Below, piece by piece: positions 60,758 to 64,000 of a stretch of DNA of 64,000 bases. A model generated the notes under the pieces. It had not been told where the DNA came from and searched no databases. It saw only the letters and a program-made list of their open reading frames with translations. Numbering within the stretch: the stretch's first letter is position 1; the number at the start of each line of letters is the position of its first letter. The stretch lies in assembly GCA_017525025.1 (NCBI GenBank), contig JAFXUJ010000014.1, positions 186,001 to 250,000 on the forward strand, in the 5' to 3' direction. The position numbers were made by a program, and so were the translations under genes. Source of the DNA: Elusimicrobiaceae bacterium. Its GTDB lineage: Bacteria; Elusimicrobiota; Elusimicrobia; Elusimicrobiales; Elusimicrobiaceae.

Positions 60758-61756
60758 TTAAATTTTCATGCCAAGAGACAATTTCATCTCGGCAAGTCTT
60801 TCCTTAATTTCATCCATGGATTTTGCCCCGAAATTCTTGATCATTTTCAAGTCATCTTCGGACATTTTTACCAAGTCACGTACGGTGTTAATGTTTTCCG
60901 ATTTGAGGCAATTGATGGAGCGGGAAGATAATTCAATAAACTCAATAGACTGGCTGAGCAGTTCTTCTTGCTTTGAGTTTGCGGCGTTAGCATTAGCGGC
61001 CGGGTTGGCAACCACGGGCTCTTCCACAACTTCGTCGCTGGTAGTCGCTACGCAACCTTCTTCCCCTTCAATCGTAAAGATATGAAGTGAGCCGGAGAGT
61101 AAAACCGCCGCACGGTGCAAGGCCCGGGCCGGAGCCAAGGTTCCATCCGTGGTGATTTCCAAAATCAAGCGGTCATAGTCCGTTTTCTGCCCGACGCGGG
61201 CCGGTTCCACATCATAGTGCACTTTTACGATCGGAGAATATAAGGCATCTACCGGAATAAATCCGGCCGGGCGTTGCACTTTGGCAGATTCTTCCGCCGC
61301 AACGTAGCCTTTTCCGCGCGTAACTTCAATTTCCATATCTACTTGTCCGCCAACTTCCAACGTAGCTAACACGAGATCTTTATTGATAATTTCTACGCCA
61401 TCTACTTCTTCAATATCCGCGGCGGTAACAACACCGGGTTTAGAAGCATGTAAGTGCAAATATTCGCGGGTTTTGCCTTCCATTTTTACACGTAAGTGTT
61501 TGAAGTTAAGCAGTATGTTGATAACGTCTTCCCGTACGTTCGGAATCGTGCTAAACTCATGCACGGCCCCGGCAATGCGCACGGCACTGACGGCAGCTCC
61601 TTCCATACCGGAAAGCAAAATCCGGCGCAAGGAATTTCCTACCGTGTGTCCATAGCCGCTTTCATACGGTTCAGCAATGAACTTCCCGTAAAAATCGGAA
61701 GCAGTTTTTTCTTCTAACTGAATCTTTTGAGGAAGAACTAATTGATTCAAAGCCAT
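60758..61756 (-). CDS. rpoA: RNA polymerase alpha subunit
   Basis: The 332-residue protein has the N-terminal dimerisation domain (IAEPYESGYGHTVGNSLRRI, LLSGMEGAAV) and, after an Asn/Ala-rich linker, the C-terminal promoter- and activator-binding domain (LSSRSINCLKSENINTVRDL, MIKNFGAKSMDEIKERL). Both domains are of normal length. It sits between rpsD and rplQ as in most bacteria. Confidence 0.98.
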   Translation of the reverse strand: MALNQLVLPQKIQLEEKTASDFYGKFIAEPYESGYGHTVGNSLRRILLSGMEGAAVSAVRIAGAVHEFSTIPNVREDVINILLNFKHLRVKMEGKTREYLHLHASKPGVVTAADIEEVDGVEIINKDLVLATLEVGGQVDMEIEVTRGKGYVAAEESAKVQRPAGFIPVDALYSPIVKVHYDVEPARVGQKTDYDRLILEITTDGTLAPARALHRAAVLLSGSLHIFTIEGEEGCVATTSDEVVEEPVVANPAANANAANSKQEELLSQSIEFIELSSRSINCLKSENINTVRDLVKMSEDDLKMIKNFGAKSMDEIKERLAEMKLSLGMKI

Positions 61757-61773
61757 TATAAGCCTCCAAACTA

Positions 61774-62403
61774 TTATTTAGAATAGTACTCAACAATAAG
61801 CTGCTCATTGACAGGGTAGGACATTTCCGCTCTGTCGGGCCATCTTAACAATTTACCGGTCATTTTTTCGCTATCGTATTCCAAAAAGCTCGGACGTTGA
61901 TTGCGTTTTTCGGCTTCGGTTAAGCCTTGCTTGACCATTACGTTTTCCGCTAAGGATTTATCCAAGGTTACTTTATCACCTAAGCGTAATTGATAAGAAG
62001 GAACATTCACCGCTTTGCCGTTGACCGTTACATATCCGTGCAACACAATTTGGCGGGCCGCTTTCAAAGATACCGCAAAGCCTAAGCGGCGTACGATATT
62101 ATCCAAGCGGGTTTCCAATTTGCGAAGGAAATTTTCACCGGTTTGACCTTCCGCTTTAGCGGCTGCGTCAAACATATTGCGGAACGGAATTTCCGACATG
62201 CCCGATTGCAATTTAGCTTTTTGTTTTTCTTGCAAGCGGATACCGTATTCCGATACTTTGGCTTTGCGCACTTTTCCACCACGTTTCGTAGCAGCAGCCA
62301 ACTTATCCATCACACAGTTGGTGTAGCACTTCGTTCCTTTTAAGAAAAGTTTGCAATCTAATTTTCTGCATTTTTTGCAGCTGGGTCCTGTATATCTAGA
62401 CAT
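61774..62403 (-). CDS. rpsD: Ribosomal protein S4 (zinc-binding form)
   Basis: From the ATG at 62403, with AGGAGAG upstream, the product is 209 residues, the normal length. The N-terminus has C-x2-C-x4-C and further Cys (SCKKCRKLDCKLFLKGTKCY), the zinc-binding (C+) form. The S4 RNA-binding domain (RLDNIVRRLGFAVSLKAARQ, HGYVTVNGKAVNVPSYQLRL) follows. S4 starts small-subunit assembly. A longer frame overlapping rpsK is rejected. Confidence 0.97.
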   Translation of the reverse strand: MSRYTGPSCKKCRKLDCKLFLKGTKCYTNCVMDKLAAATKRGGKVRKAKVSEYGIRLQEKQKAKLQSGMSEIPFRNMFDAAAKAEGQTGENFLRKLETRLDNIVRRLGFAVSLKAARQIVLHGYVTVNGKAVNVPSYQLRLGDKVTLDKSLAENVMVKQGLTEAEKRNQRPSFLEYDSEKMTGKLLRWPDRAEMSYPVNEQLIVEYYSK

Positions 62404-62408
62404 AAAAA

Positions 62409-62831
62409 TTATACTCTCCTGGCTTTGGGCGGTCTGCATCCGTTATGCGGGATGGGGGTGATGTCTTTAATGGAAGACACGGTAAGTCCGGCTTGTTGGA
62501 CGGCTCTAACAGCCGTTTCGCGGCCTTGACCGGGCCCGCAAACCTTAACGGCTACTTCGCGCATTCCTAAAGCGTACGCTTTTTCCGCTGCTTTATTGCT
62601 GGTAATTTGCGCCGCAAACGGAGTGCTCTTTTTGGTGCCTTTAAAGCCGTGAGAACCAGCGGTAGACCAAGCAATCGTGTTGCCTTTATCGTCAGACACG
62701 GTCACGATGGTGTTGTTGAACGAGCAGTAAATATGCACGACCCCAAACACCGGAGCTTTGGAGTTTTTCTTTTTTGCTTTCGCCGCGGGCGCTTGGGCCT
62801 GCGCGGCCGTTGTTACTTTTTCTTCTGCCAT
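62409..62831 (-). CDS. rpsK: Ribosomal protein S11
   Basis: The 140-residue protein has an extra Ala/Lys-rich start and then the canonical [31 protein letters not shown] and [17 protein letters not shown] end. It belongs to the platform of the small subunit. It is five bases upstream of rpsD. Confidence 0.97.
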   Translation of the reverse strand: MAEEKVTTAAQAQAPAAKAKKKNSKAPVFGVVHIYCSFNNTIVTVSDDKGNTIAWSTAGSHGFKGTKKSTPFAAQITSNKAAEKAYALGMREVAVKVCGPGQGRETAVRAVQQAGLTVSSIKDITPIPHNGCRPPKARRV

Positions 62832-62850
62832 ATTAAATTCCTTCTAAAAG

Positions 62851-63225
62851 TTATTTGGTTTTGGAACCCACGGTTTTTCTTCTACCGCGGCGGGTTCGGC
62901 TGTTGGTTTTAGTGCGTTGGCCGCGTACCGGCAAATTGCGGCGGTGACGTTGACCACGATAAGAACCGATTTCAATCGCGCGGTGAATATTCTGTGCAAC
63001 TTCGCGGCGCAATTCCCCTTCCACTTTGTATTCTTTTTGCAAAATGGTGTTGAGCAAACCGGCTTGTTGTTCGGTCAAATCTTTTACGCGGGTAGCGGGG
63101 TCAATTTGGCCTTCCAATTTAGCAAGCACTTCTTTGGCGTTTTTCTTGCCGATGCCGTAGATGTATTCCAAGGCGACATCAATTCTTTTGTTTTTCGGTA
63201 AATCAATACCTGCGACTCTAGCCAT
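62851..63225 (-). CDS. rpsM: Ribosomal protein S13
   Basis: The 124-residue protein reads [34 protein letters not shown], then [20 protein letters not shown] and ends in a basic tail. It sits in the head of the small subunit and contacts the P-site tRNA. Order rpmJ-rpsM-rpsK-rpsD is standard. Confidence 0.97.
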   Translation of the reverse strand: MARVAGIDLPKNKRIDVALEYIYGIGKKNAKEVLAKLEGQIDPATRVKDLTEQQAGLLNTILQKEYKVEGELRREVAQNIHRAIEIGSYRGQRHRRNLPVRGQRTKTNSRTRRGRRKTVGSKTK

Positions 63226-63247
63226 ATTCTTCTAAAACTCCTATAAA

Positions 63248-63361
63248 TTAACCTTGGCGTTGTTTGTGTTTTGCTACTTCGCAAACCACACGGACTACGC
63301 CGTTGCGTTTAATGATTTTGCATTTCTGGCATATCTTTTTTACACTGGCTCTAACTTTCAT
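63248..63361 (-). CDS. rpmJ: Ribosomal protein L36
   Basis: A 37-residue protein too short for most gene lists. It starts [20 protein letters not shown] and ends [11 protein letters not shown]. The zinc ligands C-x2-C, a later Cys and His are all present (zinc-binding form). Its ATG directly abuts the infA stop codon, and GGAG inside the infA end serves as ribosome site. Confidence 0.96.
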   Translation of the reverse strand: MKVRASVKKICQKCKIIKRNGVVRVVCEVAKHKQRQG

Positions 63362-63574
63362 TTATTTCTCCCTATAAGTTATTCTGCCGCGTGTTAAATC
63401 ATACGGAGATAACTCCAACTTAACACTGTCTCCCGGAAGAATTCTTATATGATGAACTCTCATCTTACCGGATATATGCCCCAGAATTACTTTACCGCCT
63501 GCAATTTCAATTTTAAACATTGCGTTAGGTAACGCTTCCAGGACTTTACCCTCAACTTCTATTTTGTCACTCAT
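63362..63574 (-). CDS. infA: Translation initiation factor IF-1
   Basis: The 70-residue OB-fold protein has [40 protein letters not shown] and [15 protein letters not shown], matching IF-1 at full length. It binds the ribosomal A site during initiation. CGGAG lies before the ATG. It follows map by about 74 bases. Confidence 0.97.
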   Translation of the reverse strand: MSDKIEVEGKVLEALPNAMFKIEIAGGKVILGHISGKMRVHHIRILPGDSVKLELSPYDLTRGRITYREK

Positions 63575-63648
63575 ACAACTCCGAGTTCGGATTAAATCAC
63601 CAGAACAAACAACCTGCTGCGTTTTTACCTACAAAACGCGCTTGGTTG

Positions 63649-64000
63649 CTATTCAAAGGCAGTTAAAATTTCACTGCCGTTAGCGGTAACAGCTACGGTA
63701 TGTTCAAAGTGAGCGGCATAACTGCCGTCTAACGTAACAACCGTCCAACCGTCATCCAACTCCCTGACTTTATAACTTCCCGCAGTAAGCATGGGTTCTA
63801 TCGCCAAGGTCATTCCGGCTTCCAGCACCGGACCTGTACCCGGCTTGCCAAAATTGGGAATACTTGGTTCTTCGTGCATATTGCGGCCGATTCCATGCCC
63901 GCAATAATCACGCACAACACCCATGTTGTGTTGCATGGCAAATGTTTCCACCGCGTGCTGCGCGTCTCCCAGACGGCGGCCCGGCTTGATTTGCCCGATG
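63649..64000 (-). CDS. map: Methionine aminopeptidase type I, C-terminal part (start outside window)
   Basis: The frame is open to the window edge and reads IGQIKPGRRLGDAQHAVETF, then CGHGIGRNMHEEPSIPNFG, LEAGMTLAIEPM and ends AHFEHTVAVTANGSEILTAF. The metal-binding His (GHGIG) and Glu (AIEPM, FEHT) residues are present. It removes the first Met of new proteins. The N-terminal part lies beyond the window. Its place before infA is typical. Confidence 0.95.
   Translation of the reverse strand, partial: IGQIKPGRRLGDAQHAVETFAMQHNMGVVRDYCGHGIGRNMHEEPSIPNFGKPGTGPVLEAGMTLAIEPMLTAGSYKVRELDDGWTVVTLDGSYAAHFEHTVAVTANGSEILTAFE

Noticed and set aside
63619-63640. Small hairpin (GCGTTTT/AAAACGC) between map and infA as a terminator
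   Set aside because: The stem is short and AT-rich with no T run on the minus strand.

Overview
This 64 kb window looks like chromosome of a Gram-negative, probably anaerobic bacterium of the Elusimicrobiota type, close to gut Elusimicrobium-like lineages. This is inferred from gene content and protein style, not from a marker search. The pointers are orphan type IV prepilins with the FTLIELLxVxxIxGILxAVALPxY start, a four-subunit ferredoxin-dependent 2-oxoacid oxidoreductase, a split glycine decarboxylase (GcvPA/GcvPB), a TolC/RND pump, an AsmA-like protein, and mostly short, dense, overlapping operons. No gap exceeds about 300 bases, so the window is nearly all genes. There are two tRNAs and no IS element, prophage or CRISPR array.

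Layout. 1-2.9 kb (+): the end of a (p)ppGpp synthetase, a zinc-ribbon membrane protein and a POT peptide transporter. 3.0-6.7 kb (-): pheS-pheT and a coiled-coil protein. 6.8-12.9 kb (-): a tetR-tolC-MFP-RND efflux operon with a readable promoter and operator. 13-21 kb (-): ychF, an RNA m5U methyltransferase, a low-GC acyltransferase, a PcrA-type helicase, gatC-gatA and a NUDIX hydrolase. 21-31 kb (mostly +): a TPR protein, a DUF2157/GDYXXLXY pair, tRNA-Glu, a DUF1646 transporter, glgP, trmL, a prepilin (-), an MFS transporter and a secreted chymotrypsin-fold protein. 31-34.5 kb: the oxidoreductase operon (-), msrC and tRNA-Phe (+). 34.6-40 kb (-): lplA-like, M50-like protease, AsmA-like, pyrE and rlmI, tightly coupled. 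40-43 kb (+): a large ankyrin-repeat protein. 43-47.3 kb (-): gcvT-gcvH-gcvPA-gcvPB. 47.4-50.7 kb: a YgjP-like metallopeptidase, a cysteine-rich prepilin, a secreted unknown protein and a split chromate transporter. 50.8-64 kb (-): map-infA-rpmJ-rpsM-rpsK-rpsD-rpoA-rplQ-mreB, a terminator, then mreC-mreD-mrdA-rodA-DUF2344-rng-amidase.

How the parts fit. The lipoate ligase can charge GcvH, so lplA and gcv form one functional unit split by the ankyrin gene. MreB-C-D, PBP2, RodA and an amidase make a cell-elongation block attached to the ribosomal alpha operon. Peptide uptake, glycine cleavage and the ferredoxin-linked oxidoreductase fit an amino-acid-fermenting life, while glgP shows glycogen use.

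The most interesting signals are these: a shared extended -10 motif (TTTGnTAwAAT) at six unrelated promoters; several genes whose -10 box sits six or seven bases before the start codon (probable leaderless mRNAs); a secreted chymotrypsin-like protein with Cys in the nucleophile position; a prepilin gene bracketed by two hairpins with the same 17-base core; and paired palindromes overlapping a promoter at 49.5 kb. I did not find an obvious new defence system or other clear-cut undescribed multi-gene machine.
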